Below are positions 43,094-51,975 of a DNA stretch of 64,000 bases, one piece after another (position 1 is the stretch's first letter; the number at the start of each line of letters is the position of its first letter). Under the pieces are notes generated by a model. It saw only the letters and a program-made list of their open reading frames with translations. It had not been told where the DNA came from and made no database searches. Both the position numbers and the translations under genes were made by a program. The stretch comes from Bacteriovorax sp037444575. Its GTDB lineage: Bacteria > Bdellovibrionota > Bacteriovoracia > Bacteriovoracales > Bacteriovoracaceae. The DNA lies in NCBI GenBank assembly GCA_037444575.1, contig JBBIME010000007.1, forward strand, positions 186,001-250,000. The letters run 5' to 3'.

Positions 43094-45088
43094 CTATTCT
43101 TTCAATTTTTTAAATAATCTTGGATAACCTGACGTTTTATAGCGATTGGAAATCAATTCAAAGATAGATGTCTCTTTGTCTTTCGTAATATCATTTTTAA
43201 TTACGTAATCATCCATCGTTTTAGCATTCACTACTTCAGAAGCTTTCTCTTCTTTTGCTAGATTATTCTTTAAGGCCGCGTCGTCTTCCATTTTAGGCAT
43301 TGCTACTGCTGGAATAGCAACTGCAGGAATAGCGGTTATTGAATTCTTTTTAACGTCTTTTGGCTTATCTTTTTTAGCGTCTGTGGCCACAGTCGCAGCC
43401 CCTCCACCAAAACTAGCATACATTGCTCCGGCAGTTGTCTTTCTGTTATCCAATTCCTTTTGTGCAATTCCTAAAAGATTGCTGCGGAATTTATCTGTTT
43501 CTTTAGCGAGGTCAATTTTGTTTCCAAGAGCTTTCTGCATTGCTTTTTGTTGTTTTGCAAGTTCTGCTCTAATCGCGTTTGTTTGGGCCCCCTGAGAATT
43601 AACACCATTCATTGTTGATCCGGAAATAGTGCTCTGGCCATTAATGCCATCAGTAACTGTGGCTAGACTATGCATTTGTTGTTGAACAAAATCCGGCATT
43701 CCGCTGATACCTGGTTGTGCATTTAATCGAGCACTAAATGATGGACAGTTCGCAGGAGTTCCCCCTGTAATACAAGGGAGAGCAGTTCCTAAATTCACAT
43801 TTCCATTTGATGTTGTTGTGCTAGAAATAGTTGGATTGCTTGTAGTCATTGATGACGATGTTGTATTATTTGGATTAACACTCGCGGTATGAACTCCTGA
43901 TGCCATAGCATCCATTTCACGGATAATTTTATCAAGATTATCAATATTACTCTGAAGTTTTTTAATTTGCTTGTCTGTTGATTGAATTGAAAGACTAGTT
44001 AATCCAGCCAGAACGCCCCAGACTATCGCTCTATTAAATGGTGAGAATAGATATGTGTCCACCTGCATTCCAAGACCTGCTGTTTCTGACATTAAAAAAG
44101 CCACTGCTGCTGCCGAGGCAATTCCAATTCCGGAAAAAATATCAGCTTGAGCTGACTGTAAAAATATTTTTTCAAAAAAATTAGAATGATGTACCGGAGC
44201 AATTGGAGTGTAGTTTACATTTGCATACAATGCTTTTTGTAAGAATGATAAATTCGCAGTGGGCGGAGTCATACAGAGACCTTTGGTCGTTAACTCGATA
44301 GCCCCTAGGGGCTTACATGCTGCTACCCCTATCGCAGCGGCTGGGCATATAGTAGCTACATCTGTTTCACTAGCTGTTATGCTTGTCTGCATTGTATTAC
44401 TGGAAGCACTAACGACACTTGATAATCCAACTGCAAGATCTTTGGACATCTTCCCAGTCCTCATTCCTTGTATGGTTATTAGAATAGCTGGTGCTGCACA
44501 ACAAGTCGAAACTCCTTCCGATGCTGTACAAGCCGCATAGGCTGCCTCACTCGCTGTCGTGCAACCAGTGGTACAAGCAGCCTGCAAATCCATCTCAGAA
44601 AAATACTGATAACCAGCTACCACTGCCGCATATAGAAATGCATTTTGTGCCATACTTTGAAATGATTTTTTTTGCTCTGCTGTTTTCATAGCTTCTTTGT
44701 ATGAATCATTTAATCTTTTGAGCAAATCAATTTGTGCTTGAGTTGGCCTTCCCGCTTTATCTCGTTGTATTTGAGTATCAATATCTTTTATATTTTTTTC
44801 TAATAACTGATAAGATTTTACTTCACCTGCTAAGAAGGCCACTCCTGCTGCCGCAGCCAGCATCATATCTGTGGTCATTTTACATTTATAAAGTCTTGAA
44901 GCAACAACTCCTACACCAACCATCGTTAGAGTTGCAAGCAGGTCCTCATCGCTAGCACCACTTGTATGAACTGTTTCTGCTTTTGCCGAATTAAAGTTTA
45001 TAAACGATTTATCGTAGCTGAAATTCAGCATGAGCAGCGAGCCCGATAAAACTGTTACTAGAAGTGTTTTGTAAAATGCTTTCAACAT
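43094..45088 (-). CDS. unknown membrane protein, third of three tandem paralogues
   Basis: 664 residues; paralogous to the genes at 45114 and 47193. Signal/first helix (MLKAFYKTLLVTVLSGSLLML), a conserved segment TLTMVGVGVVASRLYKCKMTTDMMLAAAAGVAFLAGEV, a coiled coil (IKDIDTQIQRDKAG...), a Cys-rich part (AACTTGCTTASEAAYAACT...STCC), a second hydrophobic region (SGIGIASAAAVAFLMSETAGL), a Ser/Thr/Asn-rich linker and an Ala/Lys-rich C-terminal half. The last 30 residues (ETSIFELISNRYKTSGYPRL) are nearly identical to those of the next paralogue. I know no named family. The start region TTGAGGCACGTATG is shared with the next gene. Confidence 0.8.
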   Translation of the reverse strand: MLKAFYKTLLVTVLSGSLLMLNFSYDKSFINFNSAKAETVHTSGASDEDLLATLTMVGVGVVASRLYKCKMTTDMMLAAAAGVAFLAGEVKSYQLLEKNIKDIDTQIQRDKAGRPTQAQIDLLKRLNDSYKEAMKTAEQKKSFQSMAQNAFLYAAVVAGYQYFSEMDLQAACTTGCTTASEAAYAACTASEGVSTCCAAPAILITIQGMRTGKMSKDLAVGLSSVVSASSNTMQTSITASETDVATICPAAAIGVAACKPLGAIELTTKGLCMTPPTANLSFLQKALYANVNYTPIAPVHHSNFFEKIFLQSAQADIFSGIGIASAAAVAFLMSETAGLGMQVDTYLFSPFNRAIVWGVLAGLTSLSIQSTDKQIKKLQSNIDNLDKIIREMDAMASGVHTASVNPNNTTSSSMTTSNPTISSTTTSNGNVNLGTALPCITGGTPANCPSFSARLNAQPGISGMPDFVQQQMHSLATVTDGINGQSTISGSTMNGVNSQGAQTNAIRAELAKQQKAMQKALGNKIDLAKETDKFRSNLLGIAQKELDNRKTTAGAMYASFGGGAATVATDAKKDKPKDVKKNSITAIPAVAIPAVAMPKMEDDAALKNNLAKEEKASEVVNAKTMDDYVIKNDITKDKETSIFELISNRYKTSGYPRLFKKLKE

Positions 45089-45113
45089 ACGTGCCTCAAT
45101 TAAAACTAATAAA

Positions 45114-47165
45114 CTACTCTTTTAATTTTTTAAATAATCTTGGATAACCAGATGTCTTGTAGCGATTTGAAATCAATTCAAAGATTGAAGTCTCTTTGTC
45201 TTTCGTAATATCATTTTCCAATTCATACTCATCAATTGAAGCTGTTTTTACATTCGCAACTTCAGGAGCTTTTTTTTCATTTGCTTGATCAGTTTTTAAT
45301 GCTGTATTGTCTTTCATACTAGGTATTACAGCAGCTGGAATAGCAACCGTAGGAATTGCTAAACTTGATCCTTTTTTAGAACCTGTTTTCCCCTTGCCCG
45401 CATCCGTTGCAACAGCAGCAGAGGATCCACCCATTCCAAATTTATTTGCGCCGAAGTTTGCAAGCATATCACCAGCGGTTGTCTTTCTTTTGTCTAATTC
45501 TTTTTTCAGAGTGTCTTTTAGAGATGCATCTAATTTTGCACTCTCTTTGGCCAAATCAATATTACTTCCACTTGCTTTAAGTTTCGCCTGAGCTAACTTT
45601 TGTTGTTTTGCAAGCTCTGCTCGAATAGCATTTGACTGTCCTGCCAAATTATTCACACCATTCATTGTTGAACTTGAAATTGTACTCTGGCCATTTAATC
45701 CATCAGTCACTGTCGCAATATTTGAAATTTGTTGTTGAACAAAATCTGGCATTCCAATGACAGTCGGTTGAGCATTTAACTGAGTACTAAACGATGGACA
45801 TTTTTTTGGATCTCCACCAGTCATACAAGGGAGACTTGTTCCTAAGTTTACACTTTCATTTGCTACTGTTGTGCTTGTGATCGTTGGATTTTGAGTAGTC
45901 AGTGATGCTGACGTTGCGGTGTTTGGATTAACATTGGCCGTTTGCACTCCATTGGCCAAAGCATTCATTGAATTTAAAATGTCATCGATTTTTTTTATGT
46001 TATCTTCAATTGTTTTAATTTGCTTGTCAGTGGCCGACATTGCACCATAAGTTAATCCACCAAGAACTCCCCATGCTATTGCTCTATTCATAGGAGAAAA
46101 CATAAACATATCAATCTGCATACCCAACGTTTTCGAAGTAGCGAGAACATAGGAAATAGCTGCACTTGAAGCAATTCCCATCGGCGAGAAAAGTTCAGCA
46201 CGTGCTTCCGACATGAACAAATTTTTAAAAAAATCAATTTTTTGTTTTGATTGGATTATTGGTGTGTAGTTGTTGGCATACAAATTTTTACTAATCGTAG
46301 AATTATCAACGACCAGAGGAGCTGGGCAATAACCCTTTGTTGTTAAATTAAGAGTTGCAATGGCCTTACACGCGGCCATCGCAGGTGTTGCAGCTGGACA
46401 CTGTGAACTCATTGTCGAAAGAGAGGCTGAAATCGTTGCATCAGTAGCCTTATCCTGCATCATTTTGGCGTTAGATTGTTCAGGCGTCAGTGCCATGATG
46501 GCCTGATTACTAACAGGCGCGACTGTTGCGGCTGCATTAGCTGCACCAGTTTGAAATGGGTAATAACAAGTGGCACCTGCTCCAGCGCAACTCGCGGCAA
46601 ATGCAGATGTGCAAGCAGATGATGCTGCTGATAGAGCAGTATTACACGTTGAAAGCGCTGTCGTCTCTGCTGAGTATTGCATATAAGCCGAAACTGCTGC
46701 TGCTGCAAATGCCATTGCGGCCATGTTCTGTAATGACTTTTTTGTATTAGCTGCCTTAAGCGCTTTTTGATATGACTCTTTTAATCTTTTGAAAGTATCA
46801 ATTTGAGTCTGGGTGAGATTTCCAACTTTATCGCGATCGATTTGTTGTTGAATATCTTTCATTGCATCTTTTAGCCCCATATACGCGGTAATTTCTCCGC
46901 CTATGAATGCTAGACCTGCAGCTGCTGCAAGCATCATGTCTGTGGTCATTTTACAAGTATACAATCTCTGAGTGAGAAGCCCCACCCCTGTCATTACCAA
47001 CGTTCCCATCAAGTCGCTATCTTTTGCTCCACTTAACTGAACACTCTCTGCTTGGACTGAATTCATATTTACATGCAGGCTTGATCCCTTGAAGCTAAAA
47101 TCCAACATGAGCAGGGAGCCTGTTATAAGTGATATAAAAATTGTTTTATAAAAGAGTCTCAACAT
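45114..47165 (-). CDS. unknown membrane protein, second of three tandem paralogues
   Basis: 683 residues, same layout as the neighbours: start MLRLFYKTIFISLITGSLLML, the TLVMTGVGLLTQRLYTCKMTTDMMLAAAAGLAFIGGEI block, coiled coil, Cys/Ala-rich segment (SACTSAFAASCAGAGATCYY), second hydrophobic region (MGIASSAAISYVLATSKTLG), GTSLPCMTGGDPKKCPSF Cys pair, QPTVIGMPDFVQQQI helix and the tail ETSIFELISNRYKTSGYPRL. The ATG at 47165 has GAGG 5 nt upstream; a GTG five codons earlier is less likely. Gap to the next gene is 25 bp, so the set is likely one transcript. Confidence 0.8.
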   Translation of the reverse strand: MLRLFYKTIFISLITGSLLMLDFSFKGSSLHVNMNSVQAESVQLSGAKDSDLMGTLVMTGVGLLTQRLYTCKMTTDMMLAAAAGLAFIGGEITAYMGLKDAMKDIQQQIDRDKVGNLTQTQIDTFKRLKESYQKALKAANTKKSLQNMAAMAFAAAAVSAYMQYSAETTALSTCNTALSAASSACTSAFAASCAGAGATCYYPFQTGAANAAATVAPVSNQAIMALTPEQSNAKMMQDKATDATISASLSTMSSQCPAATPAMAACKAIATLNLTTKGYCPAPLVVDNSTISKNLYANNYTPIIQSKQKIDFFKNLFMSEARAELFSPMGIASSAAISYVLATSKTLGMQIDMFMFSPMNRAIAWGVLGGLTYGAMSATDKQIKTIEDNIKKIDDILNSMNALANGVQTANVNPNTATSASLTTQNPTITSTTVANESVNLGTSLPCMTGGDPKKCPSFSTQLNAQPTVIGMPDFVQQQISNIATVTDGLNGQSTISSSTMNGVNNLAGQSNAIRAELAKQQKLAQAKLKASGSNIDLAKESAKLDASLKDTLKKELDKRKTTAGDMLANFGANKFGMGGSSAAVATDAGKGKTGSKKGSSLAIPTVAIPAAVIPSMKDNTALKTDQANEKKAPEVANVKTASIDEYELENDITKDKETSIFELISNRYKTSGYPRLFKKLKE

Positions 47166-47192
47166 ACGTGCCTCATTCACAGCGAAACAAAC

Positions 47193-49277
47193 CTACTTCG
47201 CTGCAGGTACCTCCTCTAACAATCTTGGATAACCTGATTTAATATAGCGATTCGAAATCAACTGAAAGATTGACTCTCCATTATTGGTATTAATATCGTT
47301 TGTTCCGATATCATATTTTTCTTCTTTCGCTTTTACTCCACCAGCATCAACTGCGACTGCAGCATTTGGAGCTTCGTCTAATTTCAATTCAAAACCTTTT
47401 TCTTTTGGTGCAGCGGTTACAGCAGCACCTGCTCCACCCTTTGACGCTTTTGTTGATTTTCCTTCGGTAGGCTTGCTGGCAATTGATGCGTTTGCACTGC
47501 TTGTTGGAGACATACCAATACTTGAAAGAAACGCGCCTGCTGACATATTATTTTTCTTTAAAGCACTAGCAGCACCAGCTCTTAATTGATTTCCGAAATC
47601 TGATGCTCTTTTATTAAAATTAGCTTGAGATATCCCCGCGCTAAATAATTTATTTTTCACTGAGTCCGTTAATTTTCTTATCGCGGCTCCGCCGGCAACG
47701 ATTTGCCCAGCCGTTGTCATTGTCGTTCCAGAAATTGAATTTTGCCCACTCAGTCCATCACCAAGATTCGCTCCTTGTGAAGCTATCCTTTGAAAAGCAT
47801 CGGGAAGATTTGAAAATCCTGGCATATTTGCAAGCGTATTAGATAAAGATGAACAGTTAGTATCTCCCGAACCGACCAAACAATTCGTTCTTGCTGCAGG
47901 ATTTGTACCCACAGGTATACTGGCTGCAGGTACAATTGGTGGGACAATATTCATTTGTTGTTCATTTACATTGGAAGCCTGGACTCCAGTGCTCAAGCGG
48001 TTGAGATCGACTAGAATCTGATTGATTTTTTGGATGTGGTTTTCCATTATTTTCATCTCATTTTCAGTTGCCTTTGCTCCAGAATAAGCAAGGCCCGACA
48101 TTACAGTCCATGCTATCGCTCGATTCGTTGGTGTAAACATTAGTGTATCAAGGGCAGTACCAAAAGAAGTTTTAACAGCGAGAAAAGTAACTAGGGCTGC
48201 AGCCCCAAGGCCAAATATATTATTCCAGCTAGCTTCTGCTTTTGGAATAAAAGCATCGAGTGCTTTCTGAAGCATATATTTAAAACCAAGTGTTTTATCC
48301 ACTGACATTCTTTCAGGTTGCATCACCATAGAGGCATTGGCAAAAAGTAATTTCTCAGCGTTGTTTGCCGAACCATTGGATGTATAAAATAATTCTGGGG
48401 CAAGCGGTCCACAATGGGTTGCAGCGAAAGAGGCTGTCCATGCATTACACGGTGCCGCTGTCGCCGCTTTAATTATCGATAAGCCCGTAGGAGATTGTAT
48501 ACAAGATATCAAACTCGCTTCAAAAGCAGCTTTATTAGTCAAAAATTCAGGAACTTTCTTTACAGTTGGTCCCACTATCTCTTTATAAGAATTTAACAAG
48601 TTTGCAAGTTCAAGTGTGCTGGTCATGATAGGAATACAACTTGCGCACGTATAATCAGCGTCACTAGCTATACCAAGTGGCCCCGTTGTACCAGAAATCG
48701 CACTAGCACATGCTGCAAACAATCCATGCTCTGTATAGGACTGGTAAGCAGCAATTCCCATCCCCGCAAGATAAAGGACGGCAGCTGCCTCTTGAAACAT
48801 TTTTTTATTTGCCGCTGAGTCTTTCATCTTCTGATAGGATTCTTTTAACTTCTGCAATGCCTCAATTTGAGTTTGATTAGATTTCGCGTCTGTACTTATT
48901 TTGATTTCTTGCTGTAATGCCTCTGTTTCCTTTTTTAAATCGTTAAGATTCATTACCTCCCCTGCTAAATATGCTGCACTAGCAGCTGCCACGACCGACA
49001 TATCAGTCGTAAACTTGGGATACATCAATAACCTCGTTCCAAGGACCCCCACCGCTAACATGGTGATAATTTCTAAAGCATTGTCGACATCGTTGTTTTT
49101 TTTGGGCGCTTCAAGATTTAGCGTCTCTGTTTTTGTATAGTTTCCATCTGCACCACGAGTGTATCCAGTCTTACTCATGTTGGATGTCGCTGTTTGCGCG
49201 AAGGCCGTCATGTCCATGATCAACAGAGAGCTAGACAGCACAGAAACCAGAAGTGTTTTGTAAAAAAGTTTAAGCAT
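47193..49277 (-). CDS. unknown membrane protein, first and most divergent of three tandem paralogues
   Basis: 694 residues, start MLKLFYKTLLVSVLSSSLLIM, followed by the same block order but more divergent (MLAVGVLGTRLLMYPKFTTDMSVVAAASAAYLAGEV). The Cys segment is different (DYTCASCIPIMTSTLE), and the N-terminal domain is longer (RGADGNYTKTETLNLEAPK). A large Gly/Ala/Asn/Thr-rich region precedes the tail ESIFQLISNRYIKSGYPRLL. By paralogy the ATG at 49277 is the start; an ATG four codons upstream (49289) lacks a Shine-Dalgarno. Confidence 0.8.
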   Translation of the reverse strand: MLKLFYKTLLVSVLSSSLLIMDMTAFAQTATSNMSKTGYTRGADGNYTKTETLNLEAPKKNNDVDNALEIITMLAVGVLGTRLLMYPKFTTDMSVVAAASAAYLAGEVMNLNDLKKETEALQQEIKISTDAKSNQTQIEALQKLKESYQKMKDSAANKKMFQEAAAVLYLAGMGIAAYQSYTEHGLFAACASAISGTTGPLGIASDADYTCASCIPIMTSTLELANLLNSYKEIVGPTVKKVPEFLTNKAAFEASLISCIQSPTGLSIIKAATAAPCNAWTASFAATHCGPLAPELFYTSNGSANNAEKLLFANASMVMQPERMSVDKTLGFKYMLQKALDAFIPKAEASWNNIFGLGAAALVTFLAVKTSFGTALDTLMFTPTNRAIAWTVMSGLAYSGAKATENEMKIMENHIQKINQILVDLNRLSTGVQASNVNEQQMNIVPPIVPAASIPVGTNPAARTNCLVGSGDTNCSSLSNTLANMPGFSNLPDAFQRIASQGANLGDGLSGQNSISGTTMTTAGQIVAGGAAIRKLTDSVKNKLFSAGISQANFNKRASDFGNQLRAGAASALKKNNMSAGAFLSSIGMSPTSSANASIASKPTEGKSTKASKGGAGAAVTAAPKEKGFELKLDEAPNAAVAVDAGGVKAKEEKYDIGTNDINTNNGESIFQLISNRYIKSGYPRLLEEVPAAK

Positions 49278-49437
49278 AAACTTACCCATCTTAGTTGTTA
49301 TAATCCATTGTACATTATAAGCGTTTAAGGCCTTAAAAGATGGAAGGAAAGAATGACCATTTTGAAGAATTTCACTCGGATATTATTTGAAAGGATTGGC
49401 AAGGACCTGCCCAACTTTTGGGGCAGATGTAGGACAC

Positions 49438-50214
49438 TTACCCCTTATAAACGATCCTATTAGATCCCCACTTCTTACTTTTCTTGCGCTCAGTTTTAGT
49501 CGAGTAGCCGCCTTTAGAATTGCGGTAAGAAGGAAGGTTTGGATCAGAGGCGCATTTAATTTGAAAATCAACCATCGATTTAAAAACATCAAGCATATTA
49601 TCGTGTTTACTCTCTAAACTCTCCAATCCCCTTCTTTCACTTTCTGAAAGAAAAAAATGGATCGATTCAAGAGTCGATAAACAATACTCTGCAGGCTGCT
49701 CCTTAATCAAAAAAAGTGATTCACGATTAGCAGTAAATGAAACGCGAGGAAGTGTATTAATATTTTTTGAGAGCCTCATCATTTTCTTAGCGCAAGGCCA
49801 AGTACCATCGATTAAAAAAACAACCAGACGTTTTCCATTTAAATTTTTAAGAGGTGTTACGTCATCGCTAGAAATATTGATTGATTGCTCCCCTGGATAC
49901 AAAACCATACAATAATTCTTCGGATCATTTATAAGAGCATTCACTTCTGCATCGTTCGTGAAATCAATCCCTACAATCAACTTCGAATTTTTCAAAGTTG
50001 CGAGCGTTATTCTTCCAGTTCCCATCTTCTCTTTCTTGGCTTCCATTGGATGCATTAAAAGTACGAAATGCGTTTTAGTATCAAAAGGTTTTATTAAATG
50101 ACATAGGCAAAGACTCTTCACTCGAAAACATTTAAAACAAAACTCTTCACGCTTAAAAACGGAAGCCGAATCTTTTTGTTCTTGTTTTCTTTTGAGGTAC
50201 GTTGCTTTATCCAT
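49438..50214 (-). CDS. DTW-domain tRNA-uridine aminocarboxypropyltransferase
   Basis: 258 residues. The DTW motif is in VVFLIDGTWPCAKKMMRLS; an N-terminal Cys cluster is CFKCFRVKSLCLCHLI. The family (TapT/DTWD, formerly YfiP) adds the 3-amino-3-carboxypropyl group from SAM to uridine in tRNA (acp3U). A long Lys/Ser/Gly-rich C-terminal tail is basic and may bind RNA. In a minus-strand run with ArsC-like, methyltransferase and YkgJ genes, with 1-bp spacing to the ArsC-like gene. Confidence 0.88.
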   Translation of the reverse strand: MDKATYLKRKQEQKDSASVFKREEFCFKCFRVKSLCLCHLIKPFDTKTHFVLLMHPMEAKKEKMGTGRITLATLKNSKLIVGIDFTNDAEVNALINDPKNYCMVLYPGEQSINISSDDVTPLKNLNGKRLVVFLIDGTWPCAKKMMRLSKNINTLPRVSFTANRESLFLIKEQPAEYCLSTLESIHFFLSESERRGLESLESKHDNMLDVFKSMVDFQIKCASDPNLPSYRNSKGGYSTKTERKKSKKWGSNRIVYKG

Positions 50215-50215
50215 T

Positions 50216-50557
50216 TTAAAATTTTAATCCCTTATAGATTTCTTCATCAAACCCCATGGCGATAGTTTGATCATTTTTTTCCAGAACAGGTCTTTTGATC
50301 ATGGAAGTGTTTTCACACAAAAATTTTATTTTTGAAGCATCTGTCAGAGACTCATACTGATCTTTATTTTTTCTGTATGTAGGACCTTTTTTATTAACAG
50401 GAAGCTCTCCAAAAAACTCTGCCCAACGCTTAATTTGCGCAGCTGTTGGAGGTGTTTTCTTAAAATCGATAAATTCATAATCGACTTTTTTCTTCTCAAG
50501 AAAAGTTCTCGCTTTTTTAACCGTATCGCAATTAGGGATCGCATACATTTTAAACAT
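50216..50557 (-). CDS. ArsC/Spx-family protein (YffB-like)
   Basis: 113 residues with the ArsC-family thioredoxin fold: MYAIPNCDTVKKARTFLEKKKVDYEFIDFKKTP (single Cys in NCDTVKKA), FGELPVNKKGPTYRKN and MIKRPVLEKNDQTIAMGFDEEIYKGL. Only one Cys is present in the active-site position, as in YffB-like proteins of unknown role. It is not a recognisable arsenate reductase operon member. Separated by 2 bp from the methyltransferase gene. Confidence 0.88.
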   Translation of the reverse strand: MFKMYAIPNCDTVKKARTFLEKKKVDYEFIDFKKTPPTAAQIKRWAEFFGELPVNKKGPTYRKNKDQYESLTDASKIKFLCENTSMIKRPVLEKNDQTIAMGFDEEIYKGLKF

Positions 50558-50559
50558 AA

Positions 50560-51180
50560 TTATTTTTTCCTAAATATCACAACTGATTTTTGATCCTTAA
50601 AAACGATCTCTAGCCCAAAACGATTCGCTAAAAAAGCAAACGTCTTGTCATTGTAAAATACCACATGGGTTGGGTCATTTTTATACCACCATGCTTGATA
50701 GTCAACATCCTCTGGCAAAAACTGAGTCATAACTGCAAGAACGCCAGAAGGTTTTATTAAACTTGTAAGTTCATCCCAACTCACGCTAGGATTTTTAAAA
50801 TGTTCGACAACTTCTGTTGACGTCACAACATCATATTTTTCATTTAATAAATTTTTATGGGGGAAAAAAAGTGGATCGTAATCATGAACATCTCCTCCTT
50901 TTTCTTTCAACAACCGAGAAACTGTTGGCGCTGGTCCGCACCCATAATCCAATGATGTAAATTCCTTTGGCAAAAATTTCGTCAGTGGACTAACTAATCG
51001 ATTTAAAAAATCGACATAGCCTTGATCTTGATTGCTATTTTGGTGATAGGAATATCTTTTTGATTCTTCTTCAAAACTTAGATGCATCGTTGGATTTTTA
51101 AATACTAATCCGCAGTGCGAGCACTTAAAAACGTCACTTGAAAAAGCGGTGCTGGATGAATGACAAAGTAAACAGTTCAC
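50560..51180 (-). CDS. SAM-dependent methyltransferase with zinc-ribbon N-terminus
   Basis: 206 residues. The N-terminus has CxxC ... CxxC (MNCLLCHSS, FKCSHCGLVF) for a zinc ribbon. Then a class I methyltransferase domain: SLDYGCGPAPTVSRLL (motif I), VHDYDPLFF (acidic motif II), YDVVTSTEVVEHF and VLAVMTQF. The layout is that of the Methyltransf_23 group, which modifies sugars or other small molecules; substrate unknown. It starts with GTG and has no strong Shine-Dalgarno, so translation may be coupled to the YkgJ gene 12 bp upstream. Confidence 0.85.
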   Translation of the reverse strand: MNCLLCHSSSTAFSSDVFKCSHCGLVFKNPTMHLSFEEESKRYSYHQNSNQDQGYVDFLNRLVSPLTKFLPKEFTSLDYGCGPAPTVSRLLKEKGGDVHDYDPLFFPHKNLLNEKYDVVTSTEVVEHFKNPSVSWDELTSLIKPSGVLAVMTQFLPEDVDYQAWWYKNDPTHVVFYNDKTFAFLANRFGLEIVFKDQKSVVIFRKK

Positions 51181-51192
51181 TAGAAGTTGATA

Positions 51193-51867
51193 CTATAGAT
51201 CAACGTCGTTGGAAATGGATTTCTTCTTAATTGGCCCATTTTTCGAAGTGGTTTTACTAAGAATTTGACCGAGCATAAAGCCTAGAGTTCCACTCTTTTT
51301 AGACGCAAAAAATGATCCAACAATGGCCATATCTGCTTTAGCGGTTTTAATCAGACGAAGTGATTGATTATTACTAATCCCATTTTCAGTTGAACATTGA
51401 GATGCCGCTCCTAAAACCGCATTTGTTCGACATACAGAAGGGCGATCTTCATAAACCTGACAGAGTCCCTCTGTCCCCAAAAAAACACATTTTCTTGATT
51501 CGTAGGAAAGCTTATAAAATTCATCCGAGCAATTTCCAGCATTCATTTGTTTTTGCAAAAGAGCATAATCAATCTTTACGCCCTCTTGAACCCTAGAAGC
51601 AAGGAGCTGAGCCTCATCTTCAGTGATACTTACTTGCGTGTGACAACATCCAGTGCACCCTTTTTTACAAGGAGATAATTCTTTTACTAATGGGTGAGCA
51701 AAGACTTCACGGTTATAATCATCAACTACATGATGAACAAATCTAGCGCGTTCTAATGGAGACGATATTTTTTTTAAGTGGTGAATGATTGAATCAGTAA
51801 TACTAGAGAAAGCAATCTGCCCTCTCAGTAAATCAAATGTCTGCTTTGCGATGGCCGGAACATTCAT
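51193..51867 (-). CDS. YkgJ-type cysteine-cluster protein
   Basis: 224 residues with eight cysteines in the YkgJ arrangement: PCKKGCTGCCHTQVSITEDEAQLLA, KCVFLGTEGLCQVYEDRPSVCR and SQCS. This family binds a metal or Fe-S cluster; its role is not settled. The ATG at 51867 has GAGG 5 nt upstream; a TTG at 51921 would extend the N-terminus without clear support. First gene of a run of four minus-strand genes. Confidence 0.85.
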   Translation of the reverse strand: MNVPAIAKQTFDLLRGQIAFSSITDSIIHHLKKISSPLERARFVHHVVDDYNREVFAHPLVKELSPCKKGCTGCCHTQVSITEDEAQLLASRVQEGVKIDYALLQKQMNAGNCSDEFYKLSYESRKCVFLGTEGLCQVYEDRPSVCRTNAVLGAASQCSTENGISNNQSLRLIKTAKADMAIVGSFFASKKSGTLGFMLGQILSKTTSKNGPIKKKSISNDVDL

Positions 51868-51975
51868 TAGGACCTCTTGCAGGGTCTTATAAACAAATCT
51901 TAGCACATTGGCCGATTTCAAAAAGACTAGACGGAATTATTTGCCGAACTCCTCAACGATCCCTATAATTTGCCC

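Noticed and set aside
47284..47589. 101-codon plus-strand frame
   Set aside because: Antisense of the Ala/Lys-rich tail of the third paralogue; composition mirrors the real gene.
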